This document shows positions 38,273 through 47,102 of a stretch of DNA of 64,000 bases, piece by piece. The notes below the pieces were generated by a model. That model did no database searches and was not told where the DNA came from. It saw only the letters and a program-made list of their open reading frames with translations. Source of the stretch: Candidatus Solirubrobacter pratensis (GTDB lineage Bacteria > Actinomycetota > Thermoleophilia > Solirubrobacterales > Solirubrobacteraceae); NCBI RefSeq assembly GCF_000425945.1, contig NZ_AUEK01000017.1:38682-102681 (forward strand), written 5' to 3'. The translations under genes were made by a program, and so were the position numbers. Every line of letters begins with the position of its first letter. The first letter of the stretch is position 1.

Positions 38273-39159
38273 ACGCGCCGCCCCGGACCTCGAGCGATCT
38301 GCTGCGGATCGGGGACCTGACCGCGGTGGAGCTCGACGACGCGCTCGCGCTCGCGGGCGCGATGAAGGCGGAGCCGATGGCGCGGCGCGACGCGCTCGAA
38401 GGGCGCTCGCTGGCGTGCTTCCTCGACGATCCGGCCACGCGTCAGCACGTCGTCGTCGCCACCGCGGCGCGTCGGCTCGGGCTGCTGCCCGTGATGCTGA
38501 CGCGGCGCGAGGTGGAGCGCCTGCGCACCGACCCGACGGGCGACACCGCGCGTGTGCTGTCCGCCTACGCCGAGGGGCTCGTCGTCGCGACGCTCACGCA
38601 GCGCGCGCTGCGCGATCTCGCGCGCGTGTCCCCCGCCCCCGTCGTGAACGCGGTCTCCGACGAAGAGAACCCGCTGCAGGCGCTCGCCGACCTGCTCACG
38701 CTGCGCACGCGCTTCGGGCCGCTCGCCGGGCTCCCGATCGCGTACGTCGGCGCCGGCGAGCTGCCCGTCGTCCACTCGCTGATGGAGGCGGCCGCGCGCG
38801 CGGGCATGGAGTTGCGGATCGCGTGCCCGCCCAAGCACCGCCCGATCGGCGAGATCGCCGCGGCGACCGAGGCGCTGGCCGAGGCGCACGGGGGCCGCAT
38901 CCGGATCGTCAGCGATCCGCGCGAGGCGGTCGAAGGCGTGCGCGTCGTGTACACGGCGGCGTGGCCCGGGCGGTTGGATGCGAGCTACCGCGTCGACACG
39001 GCGCTGCTGCGCGAGGCACTGCTGATGCACCCGCTGCCGGCATGGCGCGGCGCCGAGGTGACGCGGGCGGCGCTCGAGGGGCCGCGCTCGCTGGTCGCCG
39101 AGCAGGCTGCGAACGCGCTGCCGGCGACCCAGGCGGCGATCTTCTCGGTGCTCCGGTGA
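38269..39159 (+). CDS. Ornithine carbamoyltransferase-like protein with altered active-site motifs
   Basis: 296 residues in the two-domain carbamoyltransferase fold. The expected carbamoyl-phosphate motif SxRTR is replaced around DDPATRQHVVVATAA, the HPxQ motif reads ENPLQALADLLT, and the HCLP motif reads LMHPLPAWRG, so the essential Arg, His and Cys are partly missing. The end (SLVAEQAANALPATQAAIFSVL) is OTCase-like. It is not next to arginine genes. It is more likely a diverged paralogue with a new role than ArgF. Start and stop overlap both neighbours by 4 nt. Confidence 0.72.
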   Translation: MNAPPRTSSDLLRIGDLTAVELDDALALAGAMKAEPMARRDALEGRSLACFLDDPATRQHVVVATAARRLGLLPVMLTRREVERLRTDPTGDTARVLSAYAEGLVVATLTQRALRDLARVSPAPVVNAVSDEENPLQALADLLTLRTRFGPLAGLPIAYVGAGELPVVHSLMEAAARAGMELRIACPPKHRPIGEIAAATEALAEAHGGRIRIVSDPREAVEGVRVVYTAAWPGRLDASYRVDTALLREALLMHPLPAWRGAEVTRAALEGPRSLVAEQAANALPATQAAIFSVLR

Positions 39160-40685
39160 CCGGCCTAGCGACGCTCGAGAACCCGCTGGTGGAAGGGCTC
39201 GAGCGCCTGCCGGCGGACCCGACCGCGCTGTGCATCTTCGGCGCCACCGGCGACCTCGCCCGGCGCAAGCTGATGCCCGCGCTGTACAACCTCGCGCACG
39301 AGGGCTCGCTGCCGGAGCGCTTCTTCCTGATCGGCGTCGCGCGCGGCGACCTCACCGACGAGGACTTCCGCTCGCAGGCCGCCGAGGCGATCTTGACCTA
39401 CTCGCGGCGGCCGCCTGACGCGGCGGTGCTCCGCGCGCTGCTCGAGGGCGCGCGCTTCGTCCCTGGCTCCTTCGGCGAGGACCCGCTCTACGACGCGCTC
39501 GCGAGCGCGCTCGGCGACTGCGACGCGCAGGCCGGGGTGCCGCTCAACCGCACGTTCTACCTGTCCACGGCGCCCGAGTTCTTCAGCGTGATCGCCGAAC
39601 GGCTCGGCGCGCACGGGCTCAACCGGCGCGAGAACGCCGCCGTGCGGATCGTGATCGAGAAGCCGTTCGGCACCACCCTCGCCGAGGCGAAGGCGCTCAA
39701 CCGGCACGTGCTGGCCGTGTTCAGCGAGTCCCAGGTGTTCCGGATCGACCACTACCTCGGCAAGGAGACCGTCCAGAACCTGCTCGCGTTCCGCTTCGCC
39801 AACTCGCTGTTCGAGCCGGCCTGGAACCGCAACACGGTCGACTCCGTGCAGATCACGGCGGCCGAGGACCTCGGCATCGGCGGCCGCGCGGGCTACTACG
39901 AGCGCGCCGGCGCGCTGCGCGACCTGGTGCAGAACCACATGCTGCAGCTGCTCTCTCACGTGGCGATGGAGCCGCCGGTCGACTTCAGCGCCGACGAGGT
40001 GCGCGACGAGAAGGTCAAGGTGCTGCGCGCGATCCCGCTGCCGACCGAGGACGGGGCGTTCCGCATGGCGGTGCGCGCGCAGTACGGGCCGGGCGTGGTC
40101 GGCGGCGAGCCGGTCCCGGGCTACCTCGAGGAGCCGGGCGTGCCGCGGGACTCCATCACCGAGACCTATGCGGCGCTGCGGCTGAACGTGGAGAGCTGGC
40201 GCTGGGCGGGCGTCCCGTTCTATCTGCGGACCGGGAAGCGGCTGGCGCGCAAGGTGACCGAGATCGCGATCCGGCTGAAGCCGGTACCGCACCCGGGCTT
40301 CACCCAACAGGGCTCGATCGGCGCGCAGCCGAATCAGGTGATCCTCACGATCCAGCCCGACGAGGGCGTCTCGATCTCGCTGTCGGCCAAGATCCCCGGC
40401 ACGCGGATGCGGATCCGTCCGGTGCTGATGCAGTTCCTGTACGGCTCGTCGTTCCTGTCGGAGTCGCCGGAGGCCTACGAGCGCCTGATCGCCGACGCCA
40501 TGCGCGGGGACGCGACGCTGTTCACGCGCAACGACGAGGTCGAGGCGCAGTGGCGTATCTGCGACCCGATCGTGCAGGCGTGGGGAAGCACGCCGGGTCC
40601 GCTGCCGCAGTACTCGGCGGGCTCTCAGGGGCCGCCGGAGGCCGATCTGATCCTGCGCCCGGGCGACGCCTGGAGACGCATCTGA
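39156..40685 (+). CDS. zwf: Glucose-6-phosphate 1-dehydrogenase
   Basis: 509 residues from GTG 39156, overlapping the preceding stop (GTGA). Motifs: LCIFGATGDLARRKLMPALYNL (NADP fold), RIVIEKPFGTT, FRIDHYLGKETVQNLLAFRFAN (active site His/Lys), FYLRTGKRLARKVTEIAI. It makes NADPH and 6-phosphogluconolactone. As the last gene of the chaperone operon, it would supply NADPH for thioredoxin reduction during stress (inference). The usual gnd or pgl genes are absent here. Bases 40686-40789 after it hold nothing I recognise. Confidence 0.96.
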   Translation: MTGLATLENPLVEGLERLPADPTALCIFGATGDLARRKLMPALYNLAHEGSLPERFFLIGVARGDLTDEDFRSQAAEAILTYSRRPPDAAVLRALLEGARFVPGSFGEDPLYDALASALGDCDAQAGVPLNRTFYLSTAPEFFSVIAERLGAHGLNRRENAAVRIVIEKPFGTTLAEAKALNRHVLAVFSESQVFRIDHYLGKETVQNLLAFRFANSLFEPAWNRNTVDSVQITAAEDLGIGGRAGYYERAGALRDLVQNHMLQLLSHVAMEPPVDFSADEVRDEKVKVLRAIPLPTEDGAFRMAVRAQYGPGVVGGEPVPGYLEEPGVPRDSITETYAALRLNVESWRWAGVPFYLRTGKRLARKVTEIAIRLKPVPHPGFTQQGSIGAQPNQVILTIQPDEGVSISLSAKIPGTRMRIRPVLMQFLYGSSFLSESPEAYERLIADAMRGDATLFTRNDEVEAQWRICDPIVQAWGSTPGPLPQYSAGSQGPPEADLILRPGDAWRRI

Positions 40686-40789
40686 AGCGCTTCGTCGACC
40701 TTGGCGGCCAGGCGCTCCTCGGCGCGCGTGATGCCGGCGTGGTGGAGGTCGCCGACCGGCGATGAACTCCGCGGCCTCCTTCGCTCCTC

Positions 40790-41266
40790 TCACTCCGGCT
40801 CGACGAGCCCGTAGTCGCCGGGCGGATTGTCGGAGTACGTGCGCTGCCGGACGATCTCGCGTTCCTCGGGCGGCTTGAGCCACGGCCGCGCGCGCTCGCC
40901 GAGCCCGAGGTCGGCGAGCGCGCGCTGCAGCGTGCGCGGCTCGTCGCGCTGGGCGACGTCGGCGCCGGCCACGCGGCGCAGCTGGCGACGCAGCCGGTCG
41001 GCCGCCGCTTCGGCGGCGGCGTCCGGGCCGGGCGCCGAGACATGCGCCGCGAGGGTGCGCGACGACCCGGAGCGGATGTGCGCGTCGACGGTGTACGGGC
41101 GTTCGCCGGGTCCGCCGTGGGCGTGCCGCACGGTCGCGCGGACGACGAGCGGCTCGTTGGAGTACCGGGCAAGCTGCTCGAAGTGGCGCCGGACGGCGGC
41201 GAGCCGTCGCTCGGGGACGTCGTCGGGCACCGACAGCTCGACCTCGGCTGGACGCGTCGTGGCCAT
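40790..41266 (-). CDS. Ribosome hibernation promoting factor-like (S30AE family) protein
   Basis: 158 residues, ATG 41266. The N-terminal half has the beta-alpha-beta-beta-beta-alpha S30AE pattern: RRLAAVRRHFEQLARYSNEPLVVRATVRH, YTVDAHIRSGSSRTLAAHVSAPG and AAAEAAADRLRRQLRRVAG. The C-terminal half is extended and basic/acidic without the long-HPF dimerisation domain. Promoter element 11 nt upstream. Likely binds idle ribosomes during stress. Confidence 0.65.
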   Translation of the reverse strand: MATTRPAEVELSVPDDVPERRLAAVRRHFEQLARYSNEPLVVRATVRHAHGGPGERPYTVDAHIRSGSSRTLAAHVSAPGPDAAAEAAADRLRRQLRRVAGADVAQRDEPRTLQRALADLGLGERARPWLKPPEEREIVRQRTYSDNPPGDYGLVEPE

Positions 41267-41277
41267 GCGTCGTTGAC

Positions 41278-41303
41278 TACGACGCAGCGCGCCGCGATCA
41301 AGT
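41278..41303 (-). promoter_or_regulatory. Stress-type promoter (imperfect) for the HPF-like gene
   Basis: ACTTG-N15-GTCGTA, 11 nt before ATG 41266. One mismatch in the downstream box; the spacing and distance to the start are exactly as in the better copies. Confidence 0.45.
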
Positions 41304-42199
41304 CAGTCGCCGGCGCGCACGAACGGCGCGACCGCGCGCAGCACTTCGCTCGCCAGCTGCGGGCCTTCGGCGGGGTTCAGCGGCGTCGCCCCGATCCGCA
41401 CGATGACCTCGTCGCCGTCGAGCTCCTCGAGCGTGATCCGGGGGCCGCCGCGGATCGGCGTCGAGATGTGCTCGCTCAGGTGCTGCTCGACGTCCATCGG
41501 CGAGATGCCCGCGCGCAGCCGGGCGCGCAGGTCGACGCCGGTCGGCTCGCGCAGCGGCACGATCGCGACGTTGAGGAGGACCGCGTTCGGGACCAGGATC
41601 GGGTCGCCGCCGCTGGAGAACGTCGTGTAGAGCAGGCCGAGCATGGAGACCGTCCCCTCGAGCGAGCCGGCCAGCGGGCCGCCCTGCAGGCGCACGCGCT
41701 CGCCGACGCGGAACGGGTGCGCGGTCAGCAGCACCGTGCCGGCGATCAGGTGACCGATCGTCTGCTGCGCCGCAAGGCCGACGATCACCGCGGTGACGGC
41801 GCCGCCGAGCGCCAGCGTGCGCGGCGCGATGCCGGCGATCCGAAGCGCGACGACGATGGCGGCCAGCATCGTGAGCAGCCGCAGCAGGAAGTCCATCGTG
41901 CCCGCCGTCCCCGGCTCAAGCCGGTCGAGCAGCGGCGGGGCGAGCGCTCGCTCGATGTCGCGCCCGAGCTCCCAGCCGAGCACGACGACCGCAACAGCGG
42001 TGAGCCAGCGCACCGCGGTGTCGGCGTCGTCGCCAAACAGGTCGCCTCGGAAGTGGTAGATGACGAGGACGCCGACGAGCAGCGGGAGCAGCGCGACCGA
42101 CTTGATGCGCGCGCGCTTGACGGCGCGGCGGCTCAAGCGCCGTCCCAGCTCCAGCGCGGCCGGGTGCGCGCGTGACCATCCATGGCGCCGCGCCGCCAT
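41303..42199 (-). CDS. Mechanosensitive channel of the MscS family
   Basis: 298 residues. Helices at about 35-52, 63-80, 103-125 and the pore helix TLALGGAVTAVIVGLAAQQTIGHLIAGTVLL, followed by the beta domain FRVGERVRLQGGPLAGSLEGTVSMLGLLYTTF and DPILVPNAVLLN. Shorter N-terminus than plant or MscK forms. Starts 4 nt after the YflT-type gene, so they are cotranscribed from the element at 42701. Opens under membrane tension in osmotic downshock. Confidence 0.88.
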   Translation of the reverse strand: MAARRHGWSRAHPAALELGRRLSRRAVKRARIKSVALLPLLVGVLVIYHFRGDLFGDDADTAVRWLTAVAVVVLGWELGRDIERALAPPLLDRLEPGTAGTMDFLLRLLTMLAAIVVALRIAGIAPRTLALGGAVTAVIVGLAAQQTIGHLIAGTVLLTAHPFRVGERVRLQGGPLAGSLEGTVSMLGLLYTTFSSGGDPILVPNAVLLNVAIVPLREPTGVDLRARLRAGISPMDVEQHLSEHISTPIRGGPRITLEELDGDEVIVRIGATPLNPAEGPQLASEVLRAVAPFVRAGD

Positions 42200-42203
42200 T
42201 CGC

Positions 42204-42689
42204 CTACCCGGCGGAGGCCGCCATCAGGCGCTGCGCCTCGTCGGCGACCTCATCGTCGACGACGACGTCGAAGTGGTCGGCCGAGAGCTGCCGCGTCGAG
42301 GCGAAGTCGCGCCGGCCGCCGCTCAGCGCGTGCAGAAGGACGGCGATCAGCGCGCCGAGAACGGCGCCGAACCAGAGGCCGTCGAGCGCGAGCCAGAACG
42401 AGCCGACGACCGGAGCGAACCAGTTGAAGACGCCGAACAGCCAGCCGATCAGGAAGCCGATCACGGCGCCGCTCAGCGCGCCACCGAGCGCCGCGCGGCC
42501 GTAGGTCATGCGGCCGGTCACCTGCTCGACGAGCTTGAGGTCGCGCCCGACGATCGCCACGCGTTCGACCGGGAACCCCCGGTCGGCGAGGCGGTCGACG
42601 GAGCGCTCGGCGTCCTCGTAGCTGCGGAACGTGGCCACGGCGCGGCGGGCCGACGGCGCGGCGGCCGGGCGCGAGAAGTAGGTGCTCAT
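42204..42689 (-). CDS. General stress protein with YflT/GSP17M-like domain
   Basis: 161 residues, ATG 42689. N-terminal ARRAVATFRSYEDAERSVDRLADRGFPVERVAIVGRDL is the heat-induced stress protein YflT domain. It is followed by a glycine-zipper membrane hairpin (ALGGALSGAVIGFLIGWLFGVF and ALDGLWFGAVLGALIAVL) and a soluble tail. In Bacillus, YflT is in the SigB regulon. Here a GATTG-N15-GTCCTA element lies 11 nt before the start, agreeing with stress control. Confidence 0.82.
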   Translation of the reverse strand: MSTYFSRPAAAPSARRAVATFRSYEDAERSVDRLADRGFPVERVAIVGRDLKLVEQVTGRMTYGRAALGGALSGAVIGFLIGWLFGVFNWFAPVVGSFWLALDGLWFGAVLGALIAVLLHALSGGRRDFASTRQLSADHFDVVVDDEVADEAQRLMAASAG

Positions 42690-42700
42690 GCCGCTGCCGA

Positions 42701-42726
42701 TAGGACGCCACCCGAGACCGTCAATC
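42701..42726 (-). promoter_or_regulatory. Stress-type promoter for the YflT-like/MscS operon
   Basis: GATTG-N15-GTCCTA on the minus strand, 11 nt before ATG 42689. No gene is recognised in the 230 bp between this start and 42919. Confidence 0.6.
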
Positions 42727-42919
42727 GCGGCCGCATGGCCGGCGGTCGCCTCGACGGCCTGCAGCCGCCCCCTCGACGCGCCCGATGCGGGGGTGGGCGC
42801 CGCATCGCGCTGCGCGGTCCGGGTCGCCCTCGATCTCCACCTCACGGCGCACGACACCTTCCGCCTCGATGACGCGTTCCCGCCGCCACGCGGACCGCGG
42901 CCGCTCGAGATGATCTGAG

Positions 42920-43156
42920 ATGACGACCGAACCGATCGACGTCGTCGCCGTCAGTCTCGAGGAGGCCGAGGCGCAGATCGCCGAGTTCTGGGTCGGCGGC
43001 GTGCTGTTCGCGCAGACGCTCCCGGACGTCGGCCAACTCGTGCTGCGAATCGAGCCCCGTAGCGACGGACGGCCCTGGAAGGTGAGCTTCAGCGAATTGC
43101 GTCGCGCCCTGGCCCGAGCGGCCGAGCTGCTGGCGCTGCAAGCTAGACCGAGCTGA
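42920..43156 (+). CDS. Small acidic hypothetical protein
   Basis: 78 residues. Reads VVAVSLEEAEAQIAEFWVGGVLFAQTLPDVGQLVLRIEPRSDG then LRRALARAAELLALQ, a plausible alpha/beta protein with no family I recognise. The ribosome binding site is weak. Its 3' end overlaps the convergent sigma gene by 14 nt. Confidence 0.5.
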   Translation: MTTEPIDVVAVSLEEAEAQIAEFWVGGVLFAQTLPDVGQLVLRIEPRSDGRPWKVSFSELRRALARAAELLALQARPS

Positions 43157-43925
43157 GCCACCGGCCGCTCGCGGGCTCCACCGCCGGCCAGGTCACCATC
43201 GCCCGCAGCGCCTCCAGCGCGCTCTGCTCGATCTGGCGCACCCGTTCCGCGCTGAGGCCGAGATCCTCGGCGATCTCGCGCAGCGTGAGCTGCACGCCGT
43301 CAAGTCCGAAGCGGCCGGACAGGACGAACCGCTCGCGCTCGTCGAGCTGCGCCAAGAGCGCCGGGAGCGACTCCGCGGTCGTCTGGCGGGTGACGCACTC
43401 GAACTCGTCTTCGGCGCGAGGGTCGACCAACAGGTCGCCGAGGCGGTCACGGTCGTCACCGCCACCGACCGGCTCCTCGAGTGCTCGCGGGCGAGCGCCG
43501 GCGGCCATCAGGCGGTCGACACGGTCCTCGTCCATCTCGGCCGCCGCGGCGAGCTGGGCTCGGGTCGGTTCCGTTCTGTGCTGTTGCAGGTAGGTCTGCC
43601 GCGAGGCGCCCAGGCGAGCAAGCTCGCGGTGCGCGCGGTCCGAGAGCACGACCGGGCCGGCGAGCTCAGAGACCAGCTGCTGCATCGCCTGCCGGACCCA
43701 CCAGGTGGCGTACGCCCAGAACGGCGTGCCGAGCGAGGGGTCGTAGCGCTCGAGCGCACGCAGGAGCCCGACCACCCCCTGCTGCATCAGCTCGCTGCGA
43801 TCGATGACGCCCCAGCGGACATACCCGCGCGCCACGCGCCCGATCAGCGGGCAGAACGCCTCGATGAGCTCCTCGCGCCGACCGCGATCGTGCTTGGCGG
43901 CAAGAACCAGCTCGCGGCGGTCCAT
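43143..43925 (-). CDS. RNA polymerase sigma factor, sigma-70 family (RpoD/SigB-like, regions 2-4)
   Basis: 260 residues from ATG 43925; upstream in-frame GTG codons are possible. Region 2: ELIEAFCPLIGRVARGYVRWG, ELMQQGVVGLLRALERYDPSLGTPFWAYATWWVRQAM. Region 3: TRAQLAAAAEMDEDRVDRLM. Region 4: LREIAEDLGLSAERVRQIEQSALEAL. No region 1.1, so it is an alternative sigma. Location within the stress island and similarity to the broken copy at 22402 make it the best local candidate to recognise TTG-N15-GNCCTA (inference). No anti-sigma gene is adjacent. Confidence 0.88.
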   Translation of the reverse strand: MDRRELVLAAKHDRGRREELIEAFCPLIGRVARGYVRWGVIDRSELMQQGVVGLLRALERYDPSLGTPFWAYATWWVRQAMQQLVSELAGPVVLSDRAHRELARLGASRQTYLQQHRTEPTRAQLAAAAEMDEDRVDRLMAAGARPRALEEPVGGGDDRDRLGDLLVDPRAEDEFECVTRQTTAESLPALLAQLDERERFVLSGRFGLDGVQLTLREIAEDLGLSAERVRQIEQSALEALRAMVTWPAVEPASGRWLSSV

Positions 43926-44090
43926 GCTCGCGTCGTGCCGACGCCCATTGTCTCGCTGGCGGCCCACGGTCACCTCCCGACTCGCTCGGGCGAGTGTCGA
44001 TCGCGCAGCCGGCACTCGCGTCCGCCAGGTGCACAGTCCGAGTGGCCAGTCAGTCGCTAGCCGCGGCCGGCGCGCCGCGGGCCGCTCCCG

Positions 44091-46823
44091 CTAGGCGGCC
44101 TGTGGGTCATCTGGAAGCGCGCGGTGAAGCTGGGTCCGAGAGTTGATTCCGAGCTTCGCGAACACCTTGCGGAGGTGGTACTGCACAGTGCGGGGGCTGA
44201 TGAACAGGCGGGTGGCGATCTCCGGGTTCGAGAGCCCATCGCGGGCAAGCCGGGCGATCTGTGCTTCCTGCGCGGTGAGCTGGTCGCGCGTGTCGGGAGT
44301 GCGCACGCGGACGGTCTCGCCGGTGGCCATCAGCTCCCGGCGGGCGCGCTCTGCGAACGCCGCAGCCTCCATCGACGCGAACATCTCGTGCGCGGTGCGC
44401 AACTGCTCGCGCGCATCGGTGCGGCGCTGCTCGCGCCGCAGCCATTCGCCGTATAGAAGGTGCGCACGAGCGAGGTCCAGCGCGAAGCGGCAGCGCCCGA
44501 GCCGGTCGATCGCCTCGCGGTAGAGGCCTTCGGCGGACGCGGGGCCGCTCACGAGCGCGCGCACGCGCGCCTCGATCCCGAGCGCCAGTTCGGTTCCCGC
44601 CGCCCGGCAGCGCTCGGCAAGGCGCTCCACCCCGGCATCGGCGAGCTCGATCCTGCCGCTCCGCGACGCCGCTTCGACCAGCTCCGGCAGCGCCCACGCG
44701 GAGAGCATCAGCTCATCCCGGAAACCCGCGCTCTGGGCCGGCGCGAGCGCGGCCGCGTGTTGACCGAGGCCGTTATGGAGCACGGCACGGGCATGCTCGC
44801 CGAAGGTGAGCACGACTCCCTCGCTGCGCCCGATCGCCGCCGTCACGCCGGCCTCGATCAGCGCCAGGCCGTCCCTCTCCTCGCCTCGGAAGCCGGCGAG
44901 CGTGACCCTCCCGAAGCCGATCGGTTGCATGCCGGTCGCATCCGCGATCTCGTCGGCCTCGTCCAGCAGCGCCTCGGCGGCGGCCAGCTTGCCCTCGAAA
45001 CACCGCAGCAGCGAGAGCAGGTTGAGCGCGAGTGGAAGCACCGCAAGCGCGCCGGACTCGCGCGAGATCTGCACGTTGCGAGTGGCGAGCGCATGCCAGG
45101 TGTCGTCGTCGAACAGGTCCGGCGCGACGCGACGAGCGATCCAGGGCCAGCGCACGTTCTGCGCGCCGCGACCGCCCTCGTCGCGAACCGCGACAAGCGC
45201 CCGCTTGAGCGTGTGCGCGCTGGCGGCGTAGCCATCCGTGAAGCGGACGGCCAGGCCGTCGAGCAGCACGTCGATCGGATGCGCCGCTCCTGGCCGGGGC
45301 GGCGCGCCGCGCGCGGCCTTCGCCGCGGCGAGCATGCCGCCGCCTAGGCGGCCGGCGATGCTCGCCGCCCGCAGCGCTTCAACGTAGGTCTCGCGCGCGA
45401 GGCCGGGATCGAGCGATTCGAGTCGCTTGGCCGCGTCGAGGAGCAGCGGCACCGCGTCTTCCCCGCGTCTCAGGTCGAGAGCGATCTGTCCGTTGAGCCG
45501 CTGGAGCACGGCGCCGTCGAACTCCTCCAGCGGCCCGTCCGCGGCCGCCGACAGCAGCGCCATCGCCTCCTCGGGCGCCCCGGCCAGCTGCGTTGCACCT
45601 GCGGCCCGGAGCGAGCGCCGCGCTTGCGCGTCGGGATCGAGCGTGAGTGCCGCGGCGCGCTGCAGGAACGCGGCGGCTGCCGCCAGTCCGCCGCGTGCCT
45701 GTGCGCGCCCAGCCGAGCGCTCCAGGTCCGCGGCCACGTTCTCGTCGGGTCCGAGTGCGGCCTGGGCGCGGTGCCAGACCTGGCGATCGGGATCGGTCTC
45801 GGCATCGGTGCCTGCGGCCAGCGCGCGATGAACGGCCTGCCGCTCCTCAGCGGTGGCCGCTCGGTAGATCGCCGAGCGCAGGAGCGGGTGGCGGAAGGCG
45901 ACCCGCGCACCGAGCTCGAGCATGCCATCGCCCACGGCGGGCTCCATCGCGTCCGTGGCGATCCCGAGCTCTGCCGCCGATCGCCACAAGAGCGCCGGCT
46001 CGCCGGTCGGCTCGGCCGCGGCCAGCAGCAGCAGCCGCTGCGTGGCGGCCGGCAGTTGCTGCGCGCGGCGCCAGAAAGTCGCCTCGATTCGGCTCTCCAG
46101 CGGCAGCTGGGCCGGGATGCCGAAGCCGCCTGCGAACTCGGCGGGCGACAATGCGCGTGGCAGCTCGAGCAACGCGAGCGGGTTGCCGCGAGCCTCGGCG
46201 AGGATACGCTCGCGCACGCGCCGATCCAGCGGTGCGCCGATCACCGATGAGAGCAGCTCGCGCGCGTTCGCGTCCGGCAGTCCTTCGAGCCGCAGTTGCG
46301 GCAGCCGCGCGTACGCATCGAGCTCGAGCGGCTCGCGCACCGCGAACAGGAGGACGACCGCGTCGGCCTTCAGGCGACGGGCCACGAACGCGAGGGTTTG
46401 CGCCGACGACCGGTCAAGCCATTGGACGTCATCGACGAGGCACAGCACCGGCGTCCGCTCCGCAGCCTCGGAGAGCAGGCTGAGCACGGCGAGACTGATC
46501 AGGAAGCGCTCGGGCGGGGCGCCGGAGCTCAGCCCGAAGGCGGTCTCGAGCGCGTCGCGCCGTGGCGGTGGCAGCCGATCGAGATGGCCGAGCAGCTCCC
46601 CACACAACTGATGAAGACCGGCAAACGGGAGCTCCATCTCCCATTCGGCCCCGACCGCGCGGACCACCGTGTAGCCCTCGGCCGACTCGGCGGCGTAGTC
46701 CAGAAGCGCCGTCTTGCCTGCGCCCGGCGCGCCGCGCAGCAGCAGGACCGCGCTCTGTCCCGCCTTCGCATCGGCGAGCAGGCGATCGAGCCTGGCGCAC
46801 TCCCCGCTACGGCCGACCAGCAC
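44091..46823 (-). CDS. Large LuxR-family ATPase regulator (LAL/MalT-like)
   Basis: 910 residues from GTG 46823. N-terminal AAA/STAND domain: Walker A LLLRGAPGAGKTALL, Walker B PVLCLVDDVQWLD, and GNPLALLELPRAL. A long TPR-like helical middle follows. The C-terminus is a LuxR HTH: DQLTAQEAQIARLARDGLSNPEIATRLFISPRTVQYHLRKVFAKLG. LAL regulators bind ATP and an inducer and activate nearby genes. It lies 21 nt downstream of the MoaD-like gene in the same orientation. A broken relative is at 58664-59216. Confidence 0.9.
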   Translation of the reverse strand: MLVGRSGECARLDRLLADAKAGQSAVLLLRGAPGAGKTALLDYAAESAEGYTVVRAVGAEWEMELPFAGLHQLCGELLGHLDRLPPPRRDALETAFGLSSGAPPERFLISLAVLSLLSEAAERTPVLCLVDDVQWLDRSSAQTLAFVARRLKADAVVLLFAVREPLELDAYARLPQLRLEGLPDANARELLSSVIGAPLDRRVRERILAEARGNPLALLELPRALSPAEFAGGFGIPAQLPLESRIEATFWRRAQQLPAATQRLLLLAAAEPTGEPALLWRSAAELGIATDAMEPAVGDGMLELGARVAFRHPLLRSAIYRAATAEERQAVHRALAAGTDAETDPDRQVWHRAQAALGPDENVAADLERSAGRAQARGGLAAAAAFLQRAAALTLDPDAQARRSLRAAGATQLAGAPEEAMALLSAAADGPLEEFDGAVLQRLNGQIALDLRRGEDAVPLLLDAAKRLESLDPGLARETYVEALRAASIAGRLGGGMLAAAKAARGAPPRPGAAHPIDVLLDGLAVRFTDGYAASAHTLKRALVAVRDEGGRGAQNVRWPWIARRVAPDLFDDDTWHALATRNVQISRESGALAVLPLALNLLSLLRCFEGKLAAAEALLDEADEIADATGMQPIGFGRVTLAGFRGEERDGLALIEAGVTAAIGRSEGVVLTFGEHARAVLHNGLGQHAAALAPAQSAGFRDELMLSAWALPELVEAASRSGRIELADAGVERLAERCRAAGTELALGIEARVRALVSGPASAEGLYREAIDRLGRCRFALDLARAHLLYGEWLRREQRRTDAREQLRTAHEMFASMEAAAFAERARRELMATGETVRVRTPDTRDQLTAQEAQIARLARDGLSNPEIATRLFISPRTVQYHLRKVFAKLGINSRTQLHRALPDDPQAA

Positions 46824-46844
46824 GATTACGCGCCCGTTCCGGCG

Positions 46845-47102
46845 CTACCCGCCGGAGACCATGGCCACGACCCGTATCTCACGGGCGTCCCCAAGCGGGC
46901 TGTCCAGACCGCCGCGCTCGCGATGATCGGTCCCGTCGACATACACGTTCAGATGCCGATGCAACTCACCTCGCTCGGTGAACAGCAGGTCCGCAACGGG
47001 CAGCGCGCGCAGCGCTTCCCCGACGGTCTCCGCCTCGACCTCGAAGCGTCGCCTGCCCTCCGCCTGCGCGGCCAGGATGCTCGGGACCACTAACTCGACC
47101 AT
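46845..47102 (-). CDS. MoaD/ThiS-family ubiquitin-like protein
   Basis: 85 residues. Starts MVELVVPSILAAQAEGRRRFEVEAETVGEALRALP and ends VVAMVSGG, the C-terminal Gly-Gly used for adenylation and thiocarboxylate formation. Begins 13 nt inside the sialidase-like gene, so the two are translationally coupled. The beta-grasp pattern (LNVYVDGTD, IRVVAMVSGG) fits. No MoeB/ThiF adenylyltransferase is nearby; the partner is unknown. Confidence 0.83.
   Translation of the reverse strand: MVELVVPSILAAQAEGRRRFEVEAETVGEALRALPVADLLFTERGELHRHLNVYVDGTDHRERGGLDSPLGDAREIRVVAMVSGG

Noticed and set aside
38269..39159. Calling this gene argF
   Set aside because: The SxRTR, HPxQ and HCLP motifs are altered and there is no arginine-pathway context.
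39161..39168. GGCCTA near the zwf start as another stress promoter
   Set aside because: No TTG 15 bp upstream; it lies inside the overlap of two coupled genes of the operon.
40686..40789. Short frame after zwf ending VVEVADRR
   Set aside because: Too short, no start, no family resemblance strong enough to annotate.
42690..42919. Possible short gene between the YflT-like gene and the 78-residue protein
   Set aside because: Frames on both strands are of low-complexity shadow type with no ribosome binding site; only the promoter element is supported.
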